A stretch of DNA of 64,000 nt, from contig OX031056.1 in NCBI GenBank assembly GCA_943736015.1, positions 64,383,277 to 64,447,276 of the forward strand. Reading direction: 5' to 3'. Position numbers and translations under genes: made by a program. This document shows, one piece after another, positions 52,689 through 64,000 of the stretch (within the stretch, counting starts at the first letter, position 1; each line of letters opens with the position of its first letter). The notes beneath the pieces are model-generated. The model had not been told where the DNA came from, ran no database searches, and saw only the letters and a list, made by a program, of their open reading frames with translations. Origin of the DNA: Tridacna crocea. Its lineage: Eukaryota > Mollusca > Bivalvia > Cardiida > Cardiidae.

Positions 52689-53208
52689 GGCGATAGTACG
52701 ATGGTGAAAACACGATACTACGATGACGATAATACGATAGTACGATGATGAAACCACGATAGTACGATGACCATAACACGATATTACGATGACGAAACTA
52801 CGATAGTACGATGACGAAAACACGATAGTGCGATGACGATAACACGATAGTACGATGACGAAAACACGATAGTGCGATGACGATAACACGATAGTGCGAT
52901 GGTGAAAACACGATAGCACGATGACGATAACACGATAGTACGATGACGATAATACGATAGTACGATGATGATAATGCGATACTACGATAGCACGATGGTG
53001 AAAACACGAAAATACGATACTACGATGGTGAAATTGCGACAGCACGATGGTGAAAACACGATACTATATCGCACTATCATCATCGTACTATCGTATTGTC
53101 GTGGTTTCACCATCGTAGTATCGTATTATCGTCATCGTTCTATCGCTTTTTCACCATCGTGGTTTCGTTGTTTCGCGTTATCGTCATCGTACTATCGAGT
53201 ATCGTGTT
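52689..53208. repeat. 22-bp minisatellite array, right arm
   Basis: Mirror of the left array, mainly GATGACGATAACACGATAGT units, flipping near 53068 to the opposite sense. Confidence 0.93.
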
Positions 53209-53403
53209 TCAAATTAGCACATTCAAAGGCGGTGGCCCTAACGGTATTCCGTAGTCAGCGCTGGGAGAGGAATAAATCCTGTTACATTGACAAACGTTAT
53301 CCTCAATCCTCGGGAAAAATGGCCGAGCAATAGATTGACATATTTTCGGACTCGTCTGCCTAGAAACCATTTGAAAGTGGAACACTAACCTTTGACCTGC
53401 TGA

Positions 53404-55699
53404 ACAAGAGGGCCATTGGCCCTGGAACGCTCACTTTAGACTATAGCTTATGAGTGAAATTCAATTCTTTGAGAACTTTGGTAAAGCTTCACCCAAGAAA
53501 CATCCCTGCCAAGTTGCATCAAGATTGGCCCAGTGGGTTAGGAGAAGAAGATGTTTAAAGAAATTGTTGACGGGCGACAGACGCCTGACATAGGGTTATC
53601 AAATATCAAAGCTCTACACCTTCCGGTTTCAAAGAAGAATTTTACATTTTCCTTCTTTGTCCTATGTTCGAACTTGTGGTCTCGGGGCTGGGTCAGTTTT
53701 AACCAAAGCAGCATCCTTGGAACAAACTTATTAGAGGTCCACTCAAAGATGCTACATACCAAGTATCTACATACCAAGTATCAAAGCTCTACACCTTCCC
53801 GTTTTAGAGAAAAAGAAATTTAACATTTTCCTTCTTTGTTCCTATGTTCCAACCTGTGACCTCCGGGGCATGGCCAGTTTTGATACCAGGGACATCATAT
53901 GACCAAACTTGGTAGAGGTCCACTAGAAGATTCTGCATACCAAATATCAAAGCTCTGCACCTTCAAGTTTCAGAGAAGATTTCTAAAGTTTTCCTTCTTT
54001 GTTGCTATTTTCAAACCTGTGACCTCCCGAGGCAGGGCCATTTTTGACCCAAAGGGCACAATATGAACAAATTGGTAGAGATCCACTAGGAATTGCTACA
54101 TGCAAAATATCATAGCGCTATGCCTTTTAGTTATAAAGAAGAAGAATTTTAAAATTTCTTTCATTGTTCCTATATTCGAACTTGTGACCTCCGGGACGGG
54201 GCCAGTTTTGACCCCATGGGTATTATTTAAACCAACTTGGTATTGGTCCACTAGGAGATGCCACACAACAAATATCAAAGCTCTACGCCATCTAGTTTCT
54301 GAGAAGGAAAGCTTTAAAGTTGTCGTTCTTTGTTCCTATGTTCAAACTAGTGACCCCCGCGATGGGGTCAGCTTTGACCCCAGGGACATCATTTGAATAA
54401 ACTTGGTAGAGGTCCACTAGGAAATACAACAGACCAAATATCAACGCTCTATGCTCTCTAGTATCTGAGGAAAAGAATTTTAAAGTTTTCCTTCTTTGTT
54501 CCTATCCACAAATTTGTGATCCCCGGGGTGGGGCCAGTTTTGACCCCAGGGGCGTAATTTGAACAAACTTGGTAGAGGTCTACTAGGAGATGCCACATAC
54601 CAAATATCAAAGCTCTACGGGTGGCGGTATGGCTTTACCATGTGGCGGGATGTACTTCCACCAGTATCGATCTTGGTTGTAAAGTAGTTCAAATTTTTAA
54701 CTTAGCTTGTTTGCACAGTAACACTGTGGGTCTTTGTCACAAGGGCTCACTTGTTGCTATCTAATTATTTGTAAGATACTGAGAGGGGCTGTGGCCAGAT
54801 TTCGCCAATCAAAGATTTAATTCTTTTGCTCTGAATTGCTTTGAAATGACTTGTCAAATAATATTAGTAAATTACCTAAGTGTTTAATTAGTTTGTGTTT
54901 GTCCTCTATAACAAAGCTCTACTCCTTCAAGTTTCAGAGGAGAAAATTTTTCAAGTTTTCCTTCTTTGTTCCTATGCTCAAACTTGTGACCCCCGGGATG
55001 GGGCCAGTTTTTACCCCAGAGACATAATTTGAACAAACTTAGTAGAGGTCCACTAGGAGATGTCACATACTAAATATCAAAGCTCTACGCCTTCAAGTTT
55101 CAGAGGAGAAGATTTTTAAAGTTTTCCTTCTTTGTTCCTATGCTCAAACTTGTGATCCCTGGGGTGGGGCCAGTTTTGACCCCAGGGATATAATTTGAAC
55201 AAACTTGGTAGAGGTCCACTAGGAGATGCCACATACCAAATATCAAAGCTCTACGCCTTCAAGTTTCAGAGGAGAAGATTTTTAAAGTTTTCCTTCTTTG
55301 TTCCTGTGCTCAAAAGCGCTCAAACGCGTTATCCCGCGGGGCGGGGCCAGTTTTTATCCTAGGGGCATAATTTGAATAAACTTGGTAAAGGTCCATTGGG
55401 AGATGCTACATACCAAATATCAAAGCTCTACCCCTTCTAGTTTCAGAGGAGAAGATTTTCAAAGATTTCGTTTTTTTTTCGTTTTGTTGCCATAGCAACC
55501 AGAGTTATGGGTGGAATTGAATTATCTGAACAATTTCGGTAGAGCTTCACCCAAGGAATTTTCCTGTTAAGTTTCAAAAAGATTGGCCCAGTGGTTTAGG
55601 AGGAGAAGATGTTTAAAGAAATTGTTGACGGACGACGGACGCCGGACATTGGGCGATCACAATAGCTCACCTTTAGCACTTTGTGCTAAGGTGAGCTAA
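53404..55699 (+). mobile_element. Tandem-core element, copy 4
   Basis: Starts AACAAGAGGGCCATTGGCCC, then CGCTCACTTTAGAC, and ends TTAGCACTTTGTGCTAAGG followed by TGAGCTAA. The core is about 12 units of ~160-166 bp (landmarks AAATATCAAAGCTCTACGCC, TTGGTAGAGGTCCACTAGG). It is interrupted near 54615-54905 by non-repeat sequence. Contains GACGGACGACGGACGCC near the 3' end. Confidence 0.82.
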
Positions 55700-56170
55700 T
55701 AAAAAATCAAAGTACTGATAGTACTGAAGGCCAGGAAATTGAGGATGCGAAACAACACATGAGGTCAATTTTAATTAATACAAACAGGTAAACGGACAGG
55801 GATACAAGCGGATTCCACTAAGCCCCTGGAATTCTTGGTTTTTATCAGGAAATTTTGAACTGATACTAGAAAGTATCAGCCAGAAACTAATCAAGCCAGA
55901 GCTAGGCATGTGCTCACAGATATGGGGTGCTTGATAATGGCTTAGAATACTTAGTAATTTGTCGTGCTTGTAAACAATCCCAAGTCAAAATTGAACCGTA
56001 TTCAATCGGCGCAATACCAACTTTGGTTATCTAAATTTTCTGAGACATGTGATGTCTTGTAGTCCTGAATAACGTTATTTTTTACATTTATGACGCAAGA
56101 ACATATTTATTTTTATTGATTTCAATGAAGAAAATACATGTAAGATAGATCAAGGTAAAATGTAATGAAT

Positions 56171-58364
56171 AACAAGAGGACCATGATGGTCCTATATCGC
56201 TCACCTGAGTACCAAGCAGCAAAGGTCTACAATAAAGATAAATACCAAATATCAAGGTTCAAGGCTAAATGATAATGAAACAAGAGCAGCAATTTGTCGC
56301 AATTTGACTTGAGACTTTGAAGTTCCATGTCAGACAAGCAAGAAATACTGTAAGAATGAAGATCAATGTGGAATTACATAAAGTTCGCACTAGGTAGAGT
56401 TATTGTTCTTGCGCATTGTACTCTGTAATACTGCAACAAACATGCATACCAAGTTTGAAGTCGTTTTGACTTGAGATGAGGCACTAAATGCTGTAAAAAT
56501 GACATTCAAAGGGAAATAACTCAAAGACAGCACAAATTAGCGTTACAATTCTTGTGCACTGCACTTCCAAATATTGCACCAAATAATCATACCCAATTTC
56601 AAGTCATTCCTACTTAAGATGACAAAGTTTTGCTCCGGACAAGCAAGAAATGCTATGAAATGAAGTTCAAAGGGGAAATAACTCAAAATTCAAGCTAGAA
56701 GAAGTTATGGTTCTTGTGCACTGCACTCCATAAATATACAACGATCATGCATATCAAATTTGAAGATGTTTAGGCTATAGATGACAAAGTTATATTCCAG
56801 ACGAGCAGAAAATGCTGTAAAAATGACAATCAAAGGGAAATAACTTACAGACAGTATAAGGTAGAGTTATGGATTTTTCAGATTGCACTCTGCATTATTG
56901 CAACAAACACAAATGTCAAGTTTCAAGTCAATCAGACTGGAGATGACAAAGTTATGCTCTGGATTAAGAACTATTATAAAGAACTTTTTAATTCAAGGGC
57001 AAATAACTCCAGTTGTTTGTGTCCGATTACACCCATAATTCAACTCGTCCAAGATCTTATGGTTATATATATTTTGGCCAAGTTTACAGCTGATTGGTTA
57101 AAAATTGTAGATGCTAGAGTGTAAACAAAGTGCAGTATATCAATTTTTCTAATTCAAGGGCAAATAACTCCAGTCATTCTGGTCAGATTAGACCCATAAT
57201 CAAACTCATCCGAGATCTTATGGTCATATATACTTTGACCAAGTTTGGTCCTGATTGGTTGATATTTGTAGATGCTAGAGGGTAAACAAAGTGAAATACA
57301 GCAATTTTTCTAATTCAAGGGCAAATAACTCCAGATGTTCTGGTCCGATAAGACCCAAGATCGAACTCATCCGAGATCTTATGGTCATATATACTTTGAC
57401 CAAGTTTGGTCCTGATTGGTTGATATTTGTAGATGCTAGAGTGTAAACAAAGTGAAATACAGCAATTTTTCTAATTCAAGGGCAAATAACTCCAGATGTT
57501 CTGGTCCGATTAGACCTAAAATCGAACTCATCCGAGATCTTATGATCATATATACTTTGACCAAGTTTGGTGCTGATTGGTTGATATTTGTAGATGCTAG
57601 AGTGTAAACAAAGTGAAATACAGCAATTTTTCTGATTCAAGGGCAAATAACTCCAGACGTTCTGGTCCGATTTGACCCAAAATCGAACTCATCCGTGATC
57701 TTATGGTCATATATACTTTGACCAAGTTTGGTGCTGATTGGTTGATATTTGTAGATGCTAGAGTGTAAACAAAGTGAAATACAGCAATTTTTCTAATTCA
57801 AGGACAAATAACTCCAGACGTTCTGGTCCGATTAGACCCAAAATCGAACTCATCCGAGATCTTATGGTCATATATACTTTAAAAAAAGTTTGGTGTTGAT
57901 TGGTTGATATTTGTAGATGCTAGAGTGTAAACAAAGTGAAATACAGCAATTTTTCTAATTCAAGGGCAAATAACTCCAGATGTTCTGGTCCGATAAGACC
58001 CAAAATCGAACTCATCCGAGATCTTATGGTCATATATACTTTGACCAAGTTTGGTGCTGATTGGTTGATATTTGTAGATGCTAGAGTGTAAACAAAGTGA
58101 AATACAGCAATTTTTCTAATTCAAGGGCAAGTAACTCCAGATGTTCTGGTCCGATAAGACCCAAAATCGAACTCATCCGAGATCTTATGGTCATATATAT
58201 TTTGACCAAGTTTGGTCCTGATTGGTTGATATTTGTAGATGCTAGAGTGTAAACAAGAAAATGTGAACGGACGGACGCCGGACGGACGGACGGACGACGG
58301 ACGCCGACGGACGGTGAGTGATCACAATAGCTCACTCTGAGCACTTCGTGCTCAGGTGAGCTAA
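56171..58364 (+). mobile_element. Tandem-core element, copy 5
   Basis: Starts AACAAGAGGACCATGATGGT, then CGCTCACCTGAG, and ends TGAGCACTTCGTGCTCAGG followed by TGAGCTAATAA. From ~57000 to 58255 it holds seven to eight closely matching 161-bp units (landmark TAGATGCTAGAGTGTAAACA), then GGACGGACGCC satellite (58266-58314). The left half has older, diverged units around GGGAAATAACTCAAAGACAG. The uniformity of the right units points to recent array expansion. Confidence 0.85.
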
Positions 58365-60228
58365 TAAAGATTGGAGTGATATGGCTGTTGATCATGTTGT
58401 CTCTACCTTCCACAAGTCGACGAAATTTTTAACTGGTCATATTTGAAGGAAGTTGTAGATGAAAATCCAAAGTAGTTCTTCGTGTATATTGAAAAGTAAG
58501 ATTTGGGGGAAATTGGGAGGAATTGCTTGTTACAAGCAAATTCTCTTTTAGCCAAAATATTTCCTCAATAAAATACTGTGAAAAGGTTGGATTGTTTTAG
58601 GAAAACGATTAGGCTCGGTTTTCCTATTTTACTTGCCTATTTTACGGACAAGTCACAGTAACTTGAGCTTCGATACTTATATCTACATAATATAAAAAGA
58701 CGTTAATCCTAATTCATAATCGTTATCCAGGGACAACTTGTGTAAAGCCCGCGAACACTTGACTCTCAAGCTTGACCTAGACCCTCCCTGGACCTGAATA
58801 GATGTTTCAAAGGGAACTTCTGTTCATGATGGAGAACAATGCGTTATGCTAATTTATATCGGAATCTATCCAAAAATGCAGGAGTTATGGTTCGGACGAA
58901 AAATTGGCCTTCAATGTGGCCATAATCATGAACCTACATGAACAGATGTTTCAAATGGCACACGTGATGGAGGTCAATTGTGCCAAATTATTTTGAAATC
59001 CATCCACAATTGTAGAAGTTATAGACTGGAAATATTCGGATGCACACAAGCCAAAGTGAACACTAGAAATATGTGTGTCAGAGACACTGATGCCCCTGCT
59101 AAATGGTATTGGTGACAGGTATGTCATATGACACTAGTAGAGAGAGAGAGATGAAAAAAAAAAAAACATTAAATGACAAGCGAACGACTACAGAAAAAAA
59201 TTATAAGCATTTATTTGGTTTCAAATCAAAGTCAATCAAAGACATTTTTAAGAATCACACAGGTGTAATCTATTTGTGACAGGTGTAAAGGGTGTGAAAT
59301 ACATCCTATCAGTGTGAAATAGGCTGTATAAACAATGACAAAACTACCAAATAACTCTTGGATAAAGGTAACTAATACACATAATGTACATACTAAAGAC
59401 AACGAAATTTCAAAAATATTTTTATAGACAACTTGTTTAACGATATGGATGAAATTTGATGGTGGGGTCGATTTTTCTAAAATTTGATTTGGGGACGATT
59501 TCACCAAAGAAATCGTCTCCAGGGGACGATTTCTCCGGAGTGATAAACATAACACGGGCCAAGCAGTTTGGGGACGATTTCTCCAGGGGCCGATATCTCC
59601 AGCATTCCGCTGAAGTACCCTAGATTTAGTCGATATACATAAGAAAAAGTGATAAACATAGCACGGGCCAATATTCTATATGTAGTTTTCTTTATTTACA
59701 ATCGCATTTTAGCGGAGACGTGTTTTGTGACACACATGTTCAAATGTCAACACAACGTTATAGACAAACTCCGACCAGAATCGTCGTTCGTTAATCTCAC
59801 CATATCTGAATGTGAATGATTCGGAGTGCAAGAGAGAGCGTTATAGATATTAACCGTATATAGCGCGTAAGAATACACAACTGCCGGATAAAGCCAAGTT
59901 CATTAGGTTACGCCTTTATTAGGTCAGTGTTAATGACAAAAACGGGATAAAAAACACACACTCGTCAGTTATTAAAGGATTGTAATACCCTTGCAATTCC
60001 ATAGCATTTTGCAGATGAAAGCTTTGAAGAAAGGAAAGCATTCACACCGTGTGATAAGCAATCTCTGTATATACTTGGGAAACTAATTGTTTTGGCGGAC
60101 TCAGCGGTATAGAGTGGACACACCGTCCAACATTTTTGTCTGAATAGGCAGCTTACGATCCCTATAGGCAAGGGAATCCCTTAAGAGGGATTCCCTGGCC
60201 TAAAAATTAAAACCTTATAGTTTTCAAT
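58365..60228. other. Intergenic/intron, weak repeats only
   Basis: A hairpin-MITE relic around 58500-58565 (GGAATTGCTTGTTACAAGCAAATTC), three irregular copies of GGGGACGATTTC at 59493-59582 and a 16-bp hairpin at 60165-60198 (AGGGAATCCCTTAAGAGGGATTCCCT). No gene recognised. Confidence 0.5.
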
Positions 60229-61689
60229 TAAGTCCGGTCTGTTAGCTCAAAAATGTTTACCAGCCGGACGAAAGTGTGAAAATTTTATATGATGTAAACA
60301 ATACGTTTCTAAAACGATAAAAAGGGGTGTGCCCGACTTTAAGGCCCTAGATCAATTTTTACTGCGATTTGAAATTCGGATAACTGTACTGTCCGAATAC
60401 TCTTCCTTTGTAGAACAGTAATTTGGTTGTTTCCCGTTTAGTCAAATTGTATGATCGACAAAAAATGGTGTTTCAGAAGTATTTTGCCATTTTAAAGGCA
60501 CAGCTGGATTTAGGGATTGATTTCATGGATATATTATATGCCTTTCGTATCTGTGGGTTTATCTGTCCGTCCATTTGCCTGTCATTTGTTTACACTTTAC
60601 ATACTTAAAAAGAACTGACTTTGAATTTCGCGTATAGGATTCCTTCGAATTTGGTCGATTGGCAGGACAAATCAAATAGCCTTCAGATTTCTGCATACAA
60701 TGCAATAGACAGTTTACGATTACATTTGATATAACGGATATTTTTTTTTTTGTCCAAAGCATTTTTTTCAAGGACAAATGCTGTATGTCCCGTTCGCAAA
60801 CACTTTACATTTGGACAAAATCACAACTGAAAAGAAAATGACATAGCAAAAAATCTAGAGGAAATCAATTCTAACACAATTTAGTAATATTTCGTGATAT
60901 TGCTTTTGAAAAAAATAATCATGAACAGACAAAATATGCATTTTATGAGATCGTATTGAAATAAAGAGCATATAGAGACTAAGAATGAACCCTCTGTAAC
61001 CTGTGTATAATTCAAAATCCTGTCCATTAATGGTCGCCACACGGGTAAATTAATATGAAACAAAAGCTAAAAAGAGTCAGTTTAACGTGACACATGTTTG
61101 GTAAGAAGACAGTACATTACAACTCTTCTATAGGTCACGCATCCTGCAGTGCCATACCGAGATCAAAAGAACACCCGAGTTAACCCTTTACCATTTTTCA
61201 CATCTTTAAATGCTCAAAATGAAGTTTGAATAAATATTTTGTGAAAACGGTAAAGAAGGTTTGAAAATTTATCTGAAGCCACGTTTCTTTTGTCCATGAT
61301 CTACATGTATAACATGAAGTTATTCGTCAGTAGGAACTAGGCAACAAAGACGGTTTGATACTAGTGCTATAATATCGGTAAATGGACTGTCCCTGTCATT
61401 CTGAAGACACTGGACCGCTATTTTATCTTTTACCAAAGTATTTCGTGTTTTGGCGACCCGGAAAAAAGGGGCAGACGTGCTGATTTGTCCCACTTTCTAT
61501 TTTTTGTATCACATCCTCAACCTCAACACCGTCCCCCCCCCCCCGCAAAAAAAGTAATCAATATATTATAGCTCAAAAACATCTGTGAAAAATGAATTTT
61601 CAAAGTGTGAGAGAAAATCTTTCTCCAGCTTCAACAATATGTTTTACTTTTTTAAGGACAATTACAACCATTTGAATCACCTTTATTCG

Positions 61690-62165
61690 ATCGTCTCCAT
61701 TTGCTGGGTGTATAGGACAAAAAAACGAATGGGACAAAAGCCCACTAGGACAAGCCCACTGGGACAATAGCCCAATAGAACTTTTAGTTCTGTCAGATCA
61801 TGTATGGAATTAATAAGTTTCGTATATATTATGTGACTTGTCTCTACAAAAAGTAGAAAATATTATGTGAAAAGCAGAAAATGCCGATAAGCAGCATTTT
61901 CTTCTTCTTTCACATGGTTGTTATAAGAATGGGAAATAATGCAGAGAATTAAACATTGCAAAGAAAGAAAAGCAATTTGATCATTCTGATCATTAAATTT
62001 CTGTGTTTTTTCTACAAAAATGATTACAAAATTATTTTATATACACTTTTTTATAAGCAGGGTGCATTTTTCCTCCCTGTCAAAATTAGCAGTGAGCTTT
62101 TGCCCAGTGGGCTTTTGTCCAGTGGACTTTTGTCCGTCCCCCATATGCTAAGTATATGGACGTCG
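61690..62165. repeat. Inverted cluster of GGGACAAAAGCCCACT units
   Basis: Left: GGGACAAAAGCCCACTAGG and a second variant at 61731-61775. Right, inverted: GCCCAGTGGGCTTTTGTCC and variants at 62100-62140. Between them lies a TTTTCTTC hairpin relic. Probably the ends of a small MITE. Confidence 0.65.
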
Positions 62166-62192
62166 TCGGGTGAAAACATTCACTGTAACTAT

Positions 62193-62417
62193 TTAAAACC
62201 CTATACCGCATAACACAAGCTTTTCACGACCCTGAGAAATATAGTTTTCAAAAATGTTATAGAAAAGTGATAAAGTTCTGGTAACCAACCTTTTTCTCCT
62301 TTTCCATTTGCTATGCTTCATACAAACAATTTCATTTTTTCAAGTCACATTCAAATTTTTGTCTGCCAAGGCTTGCAATTTGGGCAAGTTTCAAATTTTC
62401 GTTTGGTAAAGAGTTAA
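62193..62417. mobile_element. TTAA-hairpin MITE
   Basis: TTAA at 62193-62196 and 62414-62417; right end TTTGGTAAAGAGTTAA. The hairpin is degraded. A further incomplete copy begins at 61181 (TTAACCCTTTACCA) and another runs off the window from about 63919. Confidence 0.7.
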
Positions 62418-63164
62418 TGTAGATTCAGTATTGTAAGAAATTGGGGAAAAGGGAGAAAAATAACATTAATATAACTGCAATAGACTTTCCCTATTTTTAT
62501 GTTTGATTGATCAACTAATGTTTGCCGAATTCCATGGCTAAGTTTTTTTAAGTAGGCTACTGGCTCGAAATCCAGGAATCGGTGGTTTGATTTATTTAAA
62601 CTATTAAAGTAATAATTTTTGTTTTAAAAAAAAGTTCCAGTATCTGGAAATAGACAGAGGAAGAAGACACAGACAGTTTATTTACAAAAAACTGGGATAT
62701 CATACATTTTCAAGTTACAGCGAAAATCATGACTTTGAAATAATATTTGAAATCTCTAGTTGCATTTTTGTCATGTTCCTGTTTAACAAAATTCAATTCA
62801 AATCTCAAACCTCCCTTTCCTTCTAGAAAAAACAGAAATTCGAGCACCGACTAACACACAAGTGTCATAATTATGTGTTTATCCCGTTCAGCCTTACGAT
62901 GATATCACTTGTAAAGGGTTACCAAGGTTAAAATCTGTTACAGAGGATAAGTCTGTTCTATCTGCCCGAACATTTTTTTTTTGGTTTTCAAATGCATTAT
63001 TATGTAACCTGATTTAACCAGTGTTAGTTTAACAGTATATTTGCACTTATTTCTTTCGGAATGGGCTTGGGGATTTGTTTTTCAAATTATTAAACCTTAT
63101 CCTACTAATTAAATGACACTTTAAAGCCGATCGTAAAATCCAAAATGTTATTTCAAGAGGAATA

Positions 63165-63296
63165 TCTTAAGGAAAAATATCTCCGTATCGGACAGTGTAG
63201 ATGATATAGGATCAGACTGCACATTCTTCGTAGTCTGATCTTAGTCTCCATTGTCTGCAAAAGATCATTTAGTCGCGGTTGGCAGCCTAAGGGTTA
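63165..63296. repeat. Hairpin repeat, ATCAGACTGCAC family
   Basis: GGATCAGACTGCACATTC with TAGTCTGATCTTA, then GGCAGCCTAAGGGTTAA at the end, which mirrors TTAACCCTTAGGCTGC at 3585. Confidence 0.65.
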
Positions 63297-64000
63297 ATGC
63301 ATACAAAAAGTTCTATCAACACGCTCGACAGAAGATGGCGCTTATGGTACTGCTTTACGCTCTGAAGTCTACCGAAAGATTGATAAAACATTTCTTTTTT
63401 TGTGTGTATCTTCGAAAAAGATGATTAATAAAACTACCGGCACAGCCGTTTTAGGTTTTTAGGACCTTTCAAAAATTTCGGAACTTAATATAAAAGTGAA
63501 AAAAGTACTAAGAATGCCCATTCTGGGTATCATTTCGGATTTATTCACATCTATATTACTGAAAATAAACCAAAATCCACTTACAAAGTAAATAAAAAAC
63601 AAATTTTCGATAAAAAAAATGAAGTTCTCTTAAATTTGAAAGCGTTTTGATCGACCCTCAGTGATGTGATCAAATTATTGTGAGATACAAATATATGTGT
63701 TCTGATAAAAATACAAAGGAAGAGCATTCGGACACTACATCTATCCGAATATAAAACAGGCAGTAATTAATAAACTAGGCCACTAAAATCGGGCACACCA
63801 GGCGCAAATGGTTCGCAATGATGTCTATTAACTGTGTGCAAAATTCGTTGCTTTCGTCCGGAGTGTAAACATTTTGCTAAAAAATCGAGTTAACAGACCG
63901 GACTAGATATCTTCTCTTTAACTCTTTCCCAAACGAAAAAAAATTGGACCTTTCCAAACCAAAAGAGTTTGCAGACGACAATTTCAAATTTGGATAAAAT

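Larger units (their letters stand above)
50871..53252. mobile_element. Foldback transposon with 22-bp minisatellite arms
   Basis: Arms 50871-51526 and 52594-53252 (~657 bp) are inverted copies; outer ends ACGGAATACCGTTAGGGCC and complement. Flanks AGTCAGCT (50863-50870) and AGTCAGCG (53253-53260) are an 8-bp duplication with one mismatch. Most of each arm is a 22-bp minisatellite (core CATCGTACTATCGT). Within each arm the array itself flips orientation at a small dyad (about 51050 and 53068). The spacer 51527-52593 holds two tRNA-like sequences and no transposase. The architecture resembles sea-urchin TU and Drosophila FB foldback elements. Confidence 0.88.
60232..63905. mobile_element. 3.7-kb element with ~200-bp terminal inverted repeats
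   Basis: The left end (60232-60425: GTCCGGTCTGTTAGCTC, AAATGTTTAC, CCGGACGAAAG, GGTGTGCCCGA, CGAATACTCTTCC) is matched, inverted and diverged, by 63718-63905. No convincing target duplication. No transposase frame remains. The interior carries several other repeats (61690-62165, 62193-62417, 63165-63296). Confidence 0.7.

Noticed and set aside
50871..53252. CRISPR array interpretation of the regular 22-bp repeats
   Set aside because: There are no unique spacers, the repeats are contiguous and mirrored in two arms, and the host is eukaryotic.
60340..60400. Possible upstream kinase-homology exon (reads IAVK on the minus strand)
   Set aside because: It runs into a stop within a few codons, has no splice sites, and the same sequence is part of the terminal inverted repeat of the 60232-63905 element.

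Overview
The window is eukaryotic DNA, most likely from a mollusc and probably a bivalve. No prokaryotic gene layout is present. Instead there are short spliced exons with GT/AG borders, introns of 3 to 25 kb, A+T-rich non-coding DNA and dense nested transposable elements, including ~160-bp tandem-core elements resembling the 'pearl'/Helitron-associated elements described from oysters. The species cannot be fixed from sequence alone.

Host gene: one gene is recognisable, on the minus strand. Five exons (50287-50391, 44644-44715, 37821-37983, 34583-34726, 8894-9071) join with compatible phases and encode about 220 residues of the kinase-homology (pseudokinase) domain of a membrane receptor guanylate cyclase, most like the Gyc76C/natriuretic-peptide-receptor group. 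The extracellular, transmembrane and early kinase-homology exons must lie upstream (right of 50391 or outside the window) and the dimerisation and cyclase exons downstream (left of 8894). I did not find them here. Everything else from 8.9 to 50.4 kb is intron, and the flanks probably are too.

Intact autonomous element: 23723-31529 is a nearly pristine BEL/Pao LTR retrotransposon. It has a 5-bp target duplication (CTGTG), 817/815-bp LTRs about 0.5 % divergent, and one uninterrupted 1932-codon Gag-Pol.

Most unusual element: 21189-21672 is a 484-bp TRIM-like retrotransposon. It has 195-bp TG...CA LTRs, a tRNA-Lys primer-binding site, a purine tract, 94 bp of internal DNA and a CATA duplication. 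Each LTR carries a complete tRNA-like sequence with A and B boxes and a T5 terminator, an arrangement reminiscent of plant Cassandra, which carries 5S rRNA in its LTRs.

Layout left to right: 0.6-1.2 kb, a 151-bp tandem repeat split by a Mutator-like MITE; 1.2-6.0 kb, inverted repeats and TTAA-flanked hairpin elements; 6.0-7.5 kb, two more Mutator-like MITEs; 8.9-9.1 kb, host exon 5; 9.4-11.1 kb, a dead mariner with a nested TTAA-flanked MITE; 11.2-12.6 kb, a tandem-core element; 13.3-18.5 kb, composite palindromic elements (here called T, P and S); 18.5-23.6 kb, giant nested inverted repeats with the TRIM; 23.7-31.5 kb, BEL/Pao; 31.6-39.8 kb, MITEs, tandem-core elements and host exons 4 and 3; 40.0-42.9 kb, a foldback element inside T; 44.6-46.0 kb, host exon 2 and a Harbinger-like element carrying a SINE; 46.3-49.5 kb, another S composite and MITEs; 50.3 kb, host exon 1; 50.9-53.3 kb, a foldback transposon with minisatellite arms; 53.4-58.4 kb, two long tandem-core elements; 60.2-63.9 kb, a 3.7-kb terminal-inverted-repeat element.

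The window is therefore a case of host introns serving as layered insertion sites. Several insertions have their own empty site elsewhere in the window, so the order of events can be read directly.
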